Assembly (NCBI GenBank): GCA_900540295.1
Contig: UQFM01000006.1
Coordinates: 1-43,741, forward strand
DNA: 43,741 nucleotides
DNA from: an uncultured Oscillospiraceae bacterium
GTDB taxonomy: Bacteria; Bacillota; Clostridia; Oscillospirales; Acutalibacteraceae
Reading direction: 5' to 3'
Shown here: one piece after another, positions 25,031 through 32,627 of the stretch
Layout of the letters: each line of letters opens with the position of its first letter
Numbering within the stretch: position 1 is the first letter of the stretch
Made by a program: the position numbers and the translations under genes
The notes under the pieces: model-generated
What the model was told of the DNA's origin: nothing
What the model saw: only the letters and a program-made list of their open reading frames with translations
Databases searched by the model: none

Positions 25031-25247
25031 TCTTGCAGGTGTCGCGGATTCGGGCGCATCAGTTCATCCGAATCCGCGGTGAAAAGGGAACACGGTCAAA
25101 ATCCGTGACAGCCCCCGCTACTGTAGATACTGCGCGTGCGCCATTGTGCAATACCCGATTTGGGGATTCGCTGTGCCACTGGAACACATCGTTTTGGGAA
25201 GGCGGCGTGCGCGGTTAGAGGTGTGAGTCAGGAGACCTGCCTGCAAG
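25031..25247 (+). ncRNA. Cobalamin riboswitch
   Basis: The conserved cobalamin-aptamer landmarks occur in order. A closing stem joins CTTGCAG (25032-25038) and CTGCAAG (25241-25247). Between them are a P2 stem (GCGGATTCGG/CCGAATCCGC), AAAAGGGAACACGG, the GACAGCCCCCGCTACTGTA block, GCCACTGG, TTTTGGGAAGG, and GAGTCAGGAGACCTGCCTGCA. The extended peripheral region at 25128-25215 suggests the larger, AdoCbl-type class I fold. Short open frames across this region are not genes. Confidence 0.95.
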
Positions 25248-25327
25248 GTGCAAAAATTCTTTCGGTGGGAGAGAAGCATGCAGGCAAAATCACGGTATTT
25301 TTATACCTTTCTTTTGTTGTGCATCGG

Positions 25328-25358
25328 GCGGGACTCTCGAAAGAGTCCCGCTTTTTTT
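25328..25358 (+). terminator. Riboswitch-controlled intrinsic terminator
   Basis: GCGGGACTCT (25328-25337) pairs perfectly with AGAGTCCCGC (25342-25351) with loop CGAA, followed by seven T. It lies 80 nt after the aptamer and 77 nt before the first gene, as expected for transcription attenuation in the presence of B12. Bases 25359-25435 are an A-rich leader. Confidence 0.88.
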
Positions 25359-25435
25359 GTCGGAAAGGAGGAAGTAAAAAAACAAAATAATCGCTGTTGT
25401 CACACAAAAACACAAAAAAGAAAGGACAAATTCAA

Positions 25436-26569
25436 ATGAAAAAACAAATTCTCAAGGCTTTGGCAGTTGTATGTATGCTTTCTATGCTCTGTATGACGGC
25501 TTTTGCCGCACCGTACAGCTCCGAAGAGGAGAAGGTTGCCGCTTGGCTCGGGAATCCCGAAAATACGCAGTTCGATTATGAGGATACCTCGTTTGTTGAC
25601 AGCTTAATTGATTGGACGGCGTTCACACTTACACGCGCGGGAAAAGCCGCGCCCGCAGAATATGCCGATTACATCAACGAGGCAGTTGCAAACGCATTCG
25701 ATAAAATGTATCCGAGCGATTTGGCGCGTACCGTTCTGGCGGTAACGGCAAACGGTATGGACGCGAAGAACATCGGCGGGCACGATTTGTTAGCCGCGCT
25801 TGCCGCCGTGGATTACAGCAGTCAAATCTATCTTTCAAGTTTAAACGCGCCGTTGCTTGCGATGCATTTCAAGGCGGATTTTCCGTTTGACGCTTCTTTG
25901 AAAAACGGAATTGTCGAAGCGCTTCTCGCCGTACAGCAGGCGGACGGCGGCTGGGCATACTGCTCCGTTGACCAGGGCTACGGCGTGTATTCCGACGCGG
26001 ACAGCACCTCAATGACCGTGCAGGCATTAGCGCCTTATTATACAGAAAATGAAGCCGTCGGCAGAGCCGTCGACAAAGCACTCGCGTATTTGCAGACGCA
26101 AATCGGCGCAACAGGCGCGTTGGAAGCTTGGGGCGCGCCGAGCGGGGAAGGTACGGCGCAGTTTATTTTGGCACTTTGCGAATTGGGCATTGACCCGACA
26201 GACAGCGCATATACCAATCACGGCAAAACCCTGTTGGACGGCGTAAAAAGCTTTGTGACGGAAAACGGCGGGGCTTTGAATTATACAGGACAGGAAGACC
26301 CGCTGACGACTTATCAGGTTTTGCTGGCGCTGAATGCCGCAAATCGCTGTGCCGAAAACCGCGAAAGCGTGTTCACCTATGTCGAAAAAACGGAAGCACC
26401 GACAAATCCCGTACCGACTGTGCCGTCCGTGCCTGAAAATACAACTACCGACAGTGCATCGCAGACGGTGGATATTCCGAAAACAGGTTCTGCAAGTGCC
26501 GCGGCAGGCGCGTTTGCCGCTGTACTTTGCGCGGGTGCGGTGTTAACGCTTCGCAAAAAAGATGCGTAA
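25436..26569 (+). CDS. Secreted, sorting-signal-anchored alpha/alpha-barrel protein, predicted B12-binding (intrinsic-factor alpha-domain-like)
   Basis: The 377-residue precursor has a signal peptide (KKQILKALAVVC...TAFA, cleavage near residue 25). A helical-repeat domain of about 290 residues follows, with prenyltransferase/terpenoid-cyclase-type repeats: LLAVQQADGGWAY (163-175), DADSTSMTVQALAPY (187-201), and SGEGTAQFILALCELGIDP (236-254). Then come a P/T/S spacer and a C-terminal cell-wall sorting signal, IPKTG (347-351), a membrane segment and RKK. The alpha domain of animal intrinsic factor and transcobalamin has this barrel and repeat type. It is first in the riboswitch operon, directly before a DUF4430 lipoprotein, so B12 capture at the wall is the likely role. 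AAAGGA 9 nt upstream fixes ATG 25436 over the upstream in-frame start at 25397. Confidence 0.82.
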   Translation: MKKQILKALAVVCMLSMLCMTAFAAPYSSEEEKVAAWLGNPENTQFDYEDTSFVDSLIDWTAFTLTRAGKAAPAEYADYINEAVANAFDKMYPSDLARTVLAVTANGMDAKNIGGHDLLAALAAVDYSSQIYLSSLNAPLLAMHFKADFPFDASLKNGIVEALLAVQQADGGWAYCSVDQGYGVYSDADSTSMTVQALAPYYTENEAVGRAVDKALAYLQTQIGATGALEAWGAPSGEGTAQFILALCELGIDPTDSAYTNHGKTLLDGVKSFVTENGGALNYTGQEDPLTTYQVLLALNAANRCAENRESVFTYVEKTEAPTNPVPTVPSVPENTTTDSASQTVDIPKTGSASAAAGAFAAVLCAGAVLTLRKKDA

Positions 26570-27257
26570 CCGCGTTTTATCTTTTCTTTTGATTTTATGC
26601 CTTCTGCTGTGCGCCTGTCAAAAACAGCCCACAGCAGAGGGCGTGTCCGAATCGGGCGCAGAAAGCGTTGCCGTTTCGGAAAATATGTCCGCACCGTCTG
26701 CGGCAACGGTTATATCGACCGCAGACGGGGAATCTGTACCCGATGCAGGTGCAAATCCGTCCGAAGTTTCACAAAATGCAGGCGGCATGCCCGATACACC
26801 GAAAGCGGATGCGGGCGCAAACGGCGCGACTGCTCCGCCGCAAGAGCCGAATGTGCAGACACCAGCCGAAACGCCGAAACAGAACACCGCCTCTTTCACG
26901 GTGGACTGTAAAAATGCGATTGATTACGGGATTCTCGAAAATCCGAATTTTGCGGGAGTGCTGCCGCAAAACGGCGTGATTTTCTCGGACGGCAATGTGC
27001 AGTTTTCTGAGGGCGAATCCGTAATGACCGTGCTTAAGCGTGCGCTCAAGTCGCAGAAAATCGCGTGTTCCGTGCCGAACGGCTATGTGCGGAGCATTGC
27101 AGGGCTTTCTGAAAAAGACTGCGGCGAAACCAGCGGCTGGCTGTACCGTGTCAACGGCAAACTGCCGACGGTTTCCTGCAAATTCTATACTTTGCAGGCG
27201 GGCGACCGTGTGGAATTTATATATACGTGCAGAATGGGGGACGTCAGTGAAACTTGA
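26562..27257 (+). CDS. DUF4430 (transcobalamin-like C-terminal domain) lipoprotein, predicted B12-binding
   Basis: The 231-residue precursor has a lipoprotein signal with lipidated C19 (LLCAC). Residues 21-108 are a low-complexity A/S/P/E linker suited to spanning the wall. The single DUF4430 domain (about 110-226) shows VIFSDGNVQF, ESVMTVLKRAL, the hallmark SGWLYRVNGKLP (191-202), and YTLQAGDRVEFIYT. DUF4430 corresponds to the beta domain of intrinsic factor/transcobalamin, the half that closes over B12. Its ATG overlaps the previous stop by 8 nt (ATGCGTAA) with no strong ribosome binding site, indicating tight translational coupling to the barrel protein. Four extra cysteines in the domain could form disulfides. 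Confidence 0.85.
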   Translation: MRNRVLSFLLILCLLLCACQKQPTAEGVSESGAESVAVSENMSAPSAATVISTADGESVPDAGANPSEVSQNAGGMPDTPKADAGANGATAPPQEPNVQTPAETPKQNTASFTVDCKNAIDYGILENPNFAGVLPQNGVIFSDGNVQFSEGESVMTVLKRALKSQKIACSVPNGYVRSIAGLSEKDCGETSGWLYRVNGKLPTVSCKFYTLQAGDRVEFIYTCRMGDVSET

Positions 27258-28104
27258 CCGCACCTTGTTTTACAAATTGCATACGGGGACGTTGTTGTGC
27301 CTGCTTTTAGGCATTTCGGTTGTCACTGTCACGCGGGTACAGCCTGTGCTTGCGGTGCTGTGTGTACTTTCGGGTGCGCTTTCGTTTCTTTGCTACGGGC
27401 AAAGGCACGAACTGCGCGCCCTGTTGCGGTTTTGTCTGCCAGTGGGGGCGGTGCTTGTTCTGTTCAATCTGCTGTTTAACCGCAACGGTATGACCGTGCT
27501 GTTTTACATTGGTGACGCCGCAGTGACATTGGAATCGGTGCTTTACGCCGTGTTTTCTGCTCTGCATTTCACGGGTGCGGTGCTGTGGTTTTCCTTTTAC
27601 TGTGCGTTTTTGGACGCCGACCGTGTGTACCGTCTGTTTGCGGGTACTTCCCGAGGATTGGCTGTTATTTTTTCGCTTTCTATGGCGCTTGTGCCGAAAA
27701 CCCTGCAAAAATATGCACAAACCCGTGCCGCTTTGCCCGTGTCGGGGAGTAAGCTGACTGCGCGCTTTTTGCGCCTGTCGGCGTTGTTTTCGTGGGTTTT
27801 GGAGGATTCATTTCAAACTGCCGTTTCTATGAAAGCACGCGGTGCAATGCTGTCGGTACGGCGAACACGGCAGAAGTTCCGATTCTCGTTTGCGGATACG
27901 GCGGCAGTGCTGTTTGTAATCGGGATTGTGTGTGCCGTTTTTCTGGCGTCTCCGCTGAAAACAGAAATTTACCCGCGCTTTCGCCCGATGGCGTACGCAG
28001 AAACGGCGTGGATTTATGTACCGTTCACATTTTTTTATTTTATGCCCTGTATTGCAAAGCTGTGGGAGGTGTGCAAATGGAAATTCTCTGTGCAAAGGAT
28101 TTAA
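27247..28104 (+). CDS. ECF transporter T component (EcfT/CbiQ family)
   Basis: The T component couples the ATPases to the vitamin-binding S component in the membrane. The 285-residue protein has about six hydrophobic segments and the coupling-helix motif SMKARGAML. The first of the two usual Ala-Arg-Gly motifs is degenerate (AQTRAALP). The start is GTG 27247, with GGGGGA 5 nt upstream and 11 nt inside the DUF4430 gene. The longer open frame reaching back to 27040 is read-through of that gene in another frame. Confidence 0.85.
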   Translation: MKLDRTLFYKLHTGTLLCLLLGISVVTVTRVQPVLAVLCVLSGALSFLCYGQRHELRALLRFCLPVGAVLVLFNLLFNRNGMTVLFYIGDAAVTLESVLYAVFSALHFTGAVLWFSFYCAFLDADRVYRLFAGTSRGLAVIFSLSMALVPKTLQKYAQTRAALPVSGSKLTARFLRLSALFSWVLEDSFQTAVSMKARGAMLSVRRTRQKFRFSFADTAAVLFVIGIVCAVFLASPLKTEIYPRFRPMAYAETAWIYVPFTFFYFMPCIAKLWEVCKWKFSVQRI

Positions 28105-29708
28105 CCTTTACATATGAGGGCGAAAAAGCCCCTGTTTTACACTCTTGTTCTTTTTGTGTGGAGTCGGGGGAGTTTGTATTGCTGTACGGTGCATCGGGGA
28201 GCGGCAAAACCACGCTACTGCGCCTTTTAAAGCCCGAAATTGCGCCGAAAGGCACACGGAAAGGCGCACTGCGGTTCTGCGAAAAGCCGATTGCAGAACT
28301 GTCTTACGCACAATCCGTCAAGGAAATTGCCTTTACGGCACAGAACCCCGACACACAACAGGTTTCCGAATATGTACGCAATGAACTGCGCTTTTTACCC
28401 GAGAATTTAGGGCTGTCCGAAGCGGAAATCCGTTTAAAGGTTGCGGAAACCGTCAGCTTTTTCGGTGCGCAGGATTTATATAACCGCAAAATTCAAACGC
28501 TTTCGGGTGGCGAAAAGCAGTTGGTGAATTTAATGGCGGCGTTTGGCTGCTCGCCGCGTCTGTTGCTTTTGGACGAGCCGTTCTCGATGCTTGACCCGTT
28601 TTCGGGCGAACGCTTTTTGCGCGCGCTGTTAAAACTGCATACGGATTTAGGTGTAACCGTGCTTTTGACGGAGCACAATATACAGCCGATTTTGCCTTTC
28701 CTGACCAAAGTGTTGGTTTTAGAGCAGGGCGTGTGTAAATCCTATGACAGTGCGGATGTTTTTTTACGGGCGCATCCGACTGCCGCGCCGTCTGTTTCGA
28801 TTCCGGCGGCGGCAGGTGTTCCGATTGCCGATGCCGTGCCGAAAACGCTCGGGCAGTGCCGAAATTTGGTACAGGCATATAATGTATCTCCGCATTTACC
28901 TGAGCAGACTGAGATTCTGCGCGGTACACCGCTTCTGACTTTACGCCGTGCCGCTTTTCGGTATGCACGCGGGGGCGAAGATGTTTTGCGGGATGTGGAT
29001 TTTACGCTTTGCCGCGGGGACAGCTTCGCCGTTATCGGTGCAAACGGCGCGGGCAAGACGACATTTTTAAAATTGCTTTCGGGCGAGCTTTCGCCTTACA
29101 GCGGTAAGGCGAAATATGCGGAAGAGCTGCGTGTTGCGGTTGTACCGCAAAATCCGCAGACCTGCTTTGCCTTTGATACCGTGGGCGAAATTCTCAATAC
29201 CTCGGCAATACCGCCGACGGCAAAAACGCTTTTTAAGCGATTTAACGGAACGCCGAATCCCGCCCCTCAAAATGCCCGTGTACAGGAAATTGCCGAAGCA
29301 CTCGGACTTCTCGAATTTCTTCCGCGCAATCCCTTTGATTTAAGCGCGGGACAGCAGCAGCGCGTGGCGATTGCCGCCGCCCTTTTGAAAGAACCCGATG
29401 TTTTGCTGTTTGACGAGCCGACAAAAGGACTTGACCCCGCCTGTAAACAGTCGCTTTGCGCACTGCTTCGCGATTTACGGGAAGCGGGCAAAACGGTTTT
29501 GTTTGTGACGCACGATTTGGATTTTGCGGCTGAAATTGCAACGCGCTGTGCGCTTTTGTTTGACGGTGAATTTGTATTGCAGGCGGCGTCCCGTGCATTT
29601 TTTACAAGCGGTACGGTATATACCTCGTCGACTGCGCAGGTGTTCTGCGATACAGAACCTGCCCGCCGTCCCGTGTCCCTTTCGGAGGTGCAGAATGGCG
29701 AAGCGTAA
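28077..29708 (+). CDS. ECF transporter double ATPase (two fused ABC domains)
   Basis: The 543-residue protein carries two complete ABC ATPase domains in one chain. Domain 1 has Walker A GASGSGKTT (38-46), signature LSGGE (142-146) and LLLLDEP (162-168). Domain 2 has GANGAGKTT (320-328), LSAGQ (421-425) and LLFDEP (442-447). A linker of about 60 residues (230-290) joins them. Fused ATPases occur in dedicated ECF systems such as YkoD, whereas shared ECF systems usually have separate A1 and A2 genes, so this transporter is likely dedicated to one substrate. GGGAGGT lies 6 nt before ATG 28077, which is 28 nt inside the T gene. Confidence 0.9.
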   Translation: MEILCAKDLTFTYEGEKAPVLHSCSFCVESGEFVLLYGASGSGKTTLLRLLKPEIAPKGTRKGALRFCEKPIAELSYAQSVKEIAFTAQNPDTQQVSEYVRNELRFLPENLGLSEAEIRLKVAETVSFFGAQDLYNRKIQTLSGGEKQLVNLMAAFGCSPRLLLLDEPFSMLDPFSGERFLRALLKLHTDLGVTVLLTEHNIQPILPFLTKVLVLEQGVCKSYDSADVFLRAHPTAAPSVSIPAAAGVPIADAVPKTLGQCRNLVQAYNVSPHLPEQTEILRGTPLLTLRRAAFRYARGGEDVLRDVDFTLCRGDSFAVIGANGAGKTTFLKLLSGELSPYSGKAKYAEELRVAVVPQNPQTCFAFDTVGEILNTSAIPPTAKTLFKRFNGTPNPAPQNARVQEIAEALGLLEFLPRNPFDLSAGQQQRVAIAAALLKEPDVLLFDEPTKGLDPACKQSLCALLRDLREAGKTVLFVTHDLDFAAEIATRCALLFDGEFVLQAASRAFFTSGTVYTSSTAQVFCDTEPARRPVSLSEVQNGEA

Positions 29709-30240
29709 ATTCTTTACTCTGCCGCGTATGGTGTCTGTTTCCGTGATGACTGCCTTTGCGGTGTTCGGGCGAATTGCTTTTGCGCCGATTCCGAATTTTA
29801 AGCCGACGACGGCAATCGTGATTTTATCAGGGCTCGCATTCGGTCCTGCAAGCGGCTGTTTGACAGGCGCGCTTTCGGCGCTTTTGTCCAATTTCTATTT
29901 CGGGCAGGGGCTTTGGACGCCTGTGCAAATGCTTGCTTGGGGGCTTATCGGGTTGCTTTCGGGTTTGTTAACAAACTGTAAATTCCGCGATAAGCTGTGG
30001 AAAATCGTGCTGTTCGGCTTGTTCTGCGCGGCGCTTTATGGTATGATATTAGATACTTGGAATCTGATTTTCTTTGTAAGACCGTTGCATTTTTCAGCGG
30101 TGCTGGCGGCGCTTTCGGCGTCGGTTTTGTTTAATTTGGCGCATATGGGCTCTACGGCGCTGTTTTTGGCATTCCTTTCGATGCCGTTTTTGCGCCGTGC
30201 CGAACGTATACGCTTAAAATATATGGATTTGGACGGATAG
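29695..30240 (+). CDS. ECF transporter S component, predicted cobalamin-specific
   Basis: The 181-residue membrane protein has about five to six hydrophobic segments and the S-component pattern of small residues: SGLAFGPASGCLTGALSALLSN, then GLWTPVQMLAWGLIGLLSG. S components bind the vitamin and topple in the membrane. Family sequence does not name the substrate by itself. The cobalamin riboswitch, the DUF4430 partner and metF make B12 or a corrinoid precursor the best guess, resembling predicted Cbr-type systems. GGAGGTG precedes ATG 29695, which overlaps the ATPase gene by 14 nt. Confidence 0.82.
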   Translation: MAKRKFFTLPRMVSVSVMTAFAVFGRIAFAPIPNFKPTTAIVILSGLAFGPASGCLTGALSALLSNFYFGQGLWTPVQMLAWGLIGLLSGLLTNCKFRDKLWKIVLFGLFCAALYGMILDTWNLIFFVRPLHFSAVLAALSASVLFNLAHMGSTALFLAFLSMPFLRRAERIRLKYMDLDG

Positions 30241-30247
30241 ACGGACT

Positions 30248-31108
30248 ATGAAAATTTCCGAACAGTTAAAAAATAAAACACGCACGACCTCGTTTGAGGT
30301 GTTTCCGCCGAAAAACGATGCGGCATATGCGCCCGTAGAGGCGGCGGTGGATGCGCTTTCGGGCTTCCAGCCTGATTTTATCAGCGTAACCTACGGCGCA
30401 GGCGGCGGCACTTCCGTGAATACGCCGAAAATTGCCGCGCACATTCAAAACGATTTAAAGATTCCCGCGTTGGCACATTTGACCTGTGCGTCGAGCAGTA
30501 AGCAGGAAATCGAACGTATTGTATTGGATTTGAAAGCGAAAGGGATTGAAAATATTCTCGCACTGCGCGGGGATTTGCCCGAAGGCTATACGCCCGACAG
30601 CAATCATTATCAGTATGCAGGCGAATTGGTGACCGCTCTGCGGGAAATCGGCGGTTTTTCCGTCGGTGCGGCGTGTTACCCTGAGGGGCACGTGGAAGCG
30701 GCAAGCCCCGAAGCGGATTTGGAGCATTTAAAGGAAAAGGTGGACTGCGGCGCGGAGTTTTTGGTGACGCAGATGTTTTTTGACAATACCGCGCTGTATA
30801 GCTTTCTGTACCGCGCGCTGAAAAAAGGCATTGACGTGCCTGTGCTCGCGGGCATTATGCCCGTCATCAACAAACGGCAGATTGCACGGTCCTGTGCGCT
30901 TTCGGGTACAACCCTGCCCTCGCGCTTTAAGGTGATGATTGATAAATTTTCCGATAATCCCGAAGCACTCAAGCAGGCGGGCATTGCCTACGCGACAGAG
31001 CAAATTATCGACTTGATTGCGAACGGCGTGAACGGGATTCACATTTATACCATGAACCGTCCTGAGGTGGCGGGCGCGATTATGCACAACCTTTCTTCGA
31101 TTCTGTAA
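30248..31108 (+). CDS. metF: Methylenetetrahydrofolate reductase MetF
   Basis: MetF reduces 5,10-methylene-THF to 5-methyl-THF, the methyl donor for cobalamin-dependent methionine synthase or the Wood-Ljungdahl pathway. The 286-residue TIM-barrel flavoprotein shows FEVFPPKND with the catalytic glutamate at the N-terminus, SVTYGAGG, HLTC, LALRGD, the AACYPEGH motif and QMFFDN. Length is normal. It follows the S component by 7 nt, so it is under the same riboswitch. This is functional evidence that the transporter feeds B12-dependent methyl transfer. Confidence 0.95.
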   Translation: MKISEQLKNKTRTTSFEVFPPKNDAAYAPVEAAVDALSGFQPDFISVTYGAGGGTSVNTPKIAAHIQNDLKIPALAHLTCASSSKQEIERIVLDLKAKGIENILALRGDLPEGYTPDSNHYQYAGELVTALREIGGFSVGAACYPEGHVEAASPEADLEHLKEKVDCGAEFLVTQMFFDNTALYSFLYRALKKGIDVPVLAGIMPVINKRQIARSCALSGTTLPSRFKVMIDKFSDNPEALKQAGIAYATEQIIDLIANGVNGIHIYTMNRPEVAGAIMHNLSSIL

Positions 31109-31124
31109 AGGGGGGAGTTTGGGC

Positions 31125-32012
31125 TTGTTCGGCTATGTCAAGGTCTGCAAGGCGGAGCTTCGGGTGCGTGAATATGAAGAATACAAAGCCGTGTACTGCA
31201 CGCTTTGCCGTGTCCTCGGTGAAGAATACGGACTCGCCGCACGCGGGCTTTTAAGCTACGACGCTTGCTTTTATGTGCTGTTGCAGGACTGTGCGAAAAG
31301 CGGCGAAGCCCCCGAATATAAAGCGGGCAGATGCCGTTTTAATCCTCTGAAAAAATGTAACTACCAAACAAACTGCGGTGAGAGTTACCGTGCCGCCGCC
31401 GCGCTGACGGTGCTGATGTCCTATCAAAAGGCGCGGGACAATGTAAAGGACGGCAAGGGCTTCAAAAGAATTGCGGCGCAAACGGTTAGTCCTTACCTTC
31501 GCGGGAAATATAAAAAAGCAAAAGCGCGTTATCCGCAGTTCGCCGAAGCGGTGGAACAGGCAATGGCGGCGCAGGCGGCGCTTGAAAAAGCTGAATGCGC
31601 ATCTGCCGACCGCGCGGCTGACCCGTCCGCCAAGGCACTCTCGGAGATTTGCGGTGCGGGAATTGCCGACGAAGTACAAAAACGGGTGGTCGAACGCGTG
31701 GCGTACTGTGTGGGGCGGTTTGTATATTTGCTGGACGCCTACGACGATTTAGAGGAAGACTTTAAAAGCGGCTGTTACAATCCGTTTTTAAGAAAATATC
31801 AAATTCGTGACGCCGCCGAACTGCAAAGCGCAGTGTTGCACGAAAATATTCTGCGCTCCTTGCATATGACGGCAAACGAAGCGGCAGTCAGCTTCCATTT
31901 ACTTACAGGCGAAGTACATCGCGGTGTTTTGGAAAATATTTTACAGGACGGCTTGGAAACAGCTTGTACCGCCGTCCGAAAGAAATATAAAGAGGTGAAC
32001 GAAAGCGTATGA
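31125..32012 (+). CDS. DUF5685 family protein, function unknown
   Basis: The 295-residue soluble protein begins MFGYVKVCKAELRVREYE and has CxxC (YCTLC) near the N-terminus and a CRFNPLKKC...C set, plausible metal or Fe-S ligands. A DAYDDLEED motif near residue 205 recalls the Asp-rich metal motifs of isoprenoid synthases. I recognise the family as DUF5685, which has no assigned function. The start is TTG 31125, 7 nt after AAAGGGGGGAG; an in-frame TTG at 31119 is too close to that site. It overlaps the next gene by 4 nt and follows metF by 16 nt. Confidence 0.75.
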   Translation: MFGYVKVCKAELRVREYEEYKAVYCTLCRVLGEEYGLAARGLLSYDACFYVLLQDCAKSGEAPEYKAGRCRFNPLKKCNYQTNCGESYRAAAALTVLMSYQKARDNVKDGKGFKRIAAQTVSPYLRGKYKKAKARYPQFAEAVEQAMAAQAALEKAECASADRAADPSAKALSEICGAGIADEVQKRVVERVAYCVGRFVYLLDAYDDLEEDFKSGCYNPFLRKYQIRDAAELQSAVLHENILRSLHMTANEAAVSFHLLTGEVHRGVLENILQDGLETACTAVRKKYKEVNESV

Positions 32013-32626
32013 ATCCGTATGCGGTTTTGGGGATTCCCGAAAATGCGACTGATGAACAGGTCAAAGACGCTTACCGCCGTTTGGCACGGCAATATCAGGA
32101 CGATACCGTGCAAAACGGTCCGCTCTATGATGTTGCACAGCAGAAGATGGCGGAATTAGATGCGGCGTATGACGCAATCGTTGCCGCACGCCGCGGGCAG
32201 ACGGCTTACGGCGGCGCAAACCGTTCGGCTTACCGGAATACGAATTACAATACGTACAGCTACAGCGGTTCGCAGTTCTCGGATATTCGCGCGCAAATCC
32301 GCGCAGGGCGTATGGATGACGCGGAAATGCTGTTGGACGGGATTCCGCGCGAACAGCGTTCGGCGGAATGGTATTTCTTAAAAGGGCAGATTCAACAGCG
32401 GCGCGGCTGGTTCGACGAAGCGTACAGCAATTTGTCCAAGGCGTGTCAGATGGACCCGCAAAACAGCGAATACGCGGCGGCGTTTAACAATCTCAACAAC
32501 AATGCGCGCGGCGGCTACCGACAGACGCGCGGCGGCTCATGCAGTGCGTGCGACATTTGCTCTTCGCTTTTATGCGCGGATTGCTGCTGTGAATGTATGG
32601 GCGGCGATTTGATTCCGGGGTGCTGA
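32009..32626 (+). CDS. J-domain-like protein lacking HPD, with cysteine-rich tail
   Basis: The 205-residue protein opens with a DnaJ-type helix pattern (MNPYAVLGIPENATDEQVKDAYRRLA). The loop that should read HPD is QDD at residues 30-32, so stimulation of DnaK is unlikely. A TPR-like region follows (residues about 90-165; MDDAEMLLDGIP, EWYFLKGQIQQRRGWFDEAYSNLSKACQMDP). The last 29 residues contain nine cysteines ending in GDLIPGC. This suggests a scaffold or metal-binding role. ATGA overlap with the DUF5685 gene and a 1-nt gap to the membrane gene indicate co-expression. Confidence 0.8.
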   Translation: MNPYAVLGIPENATDEQVKDAYRRLARQYQDDTVQNGPLYDVAQQKMAELDAAYDAIVAARRGQTAYGGANRSAYRNTNYNTYSYSGSQFSDIRAQIRAGRMDDAEMLLDGIPREQRSAEWYFLKGQIQQRRGWFDEAYSNLSKACQMDPQNSEYAAAFNNLNNNARGGYRQTRGGSCSACDICSSLLCADCCCECMGGDLIPGC

Positions 32627-32627
32627 T

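Noticed and set aside
25033..25439. Several short open frames between the StnC-like gene and the barrel protein
   Set aside because: They lie in the cobalamin riboswitch and its terminator; the conserved RNA blocks explain the sequence.
27040..27246. Longer N-terminus for the ECF T protein
   Set aside because: This stretch is the DUF4430 gene in another frame; GTG 27247 has its own ribosome binding site.
29524..29694. Longer N-terminus for the ECF S component
   Set aside because: It overlaps the double ATPase out of frame; ATG 29695 has a GGAGGTG site and gives a normal S-component length.
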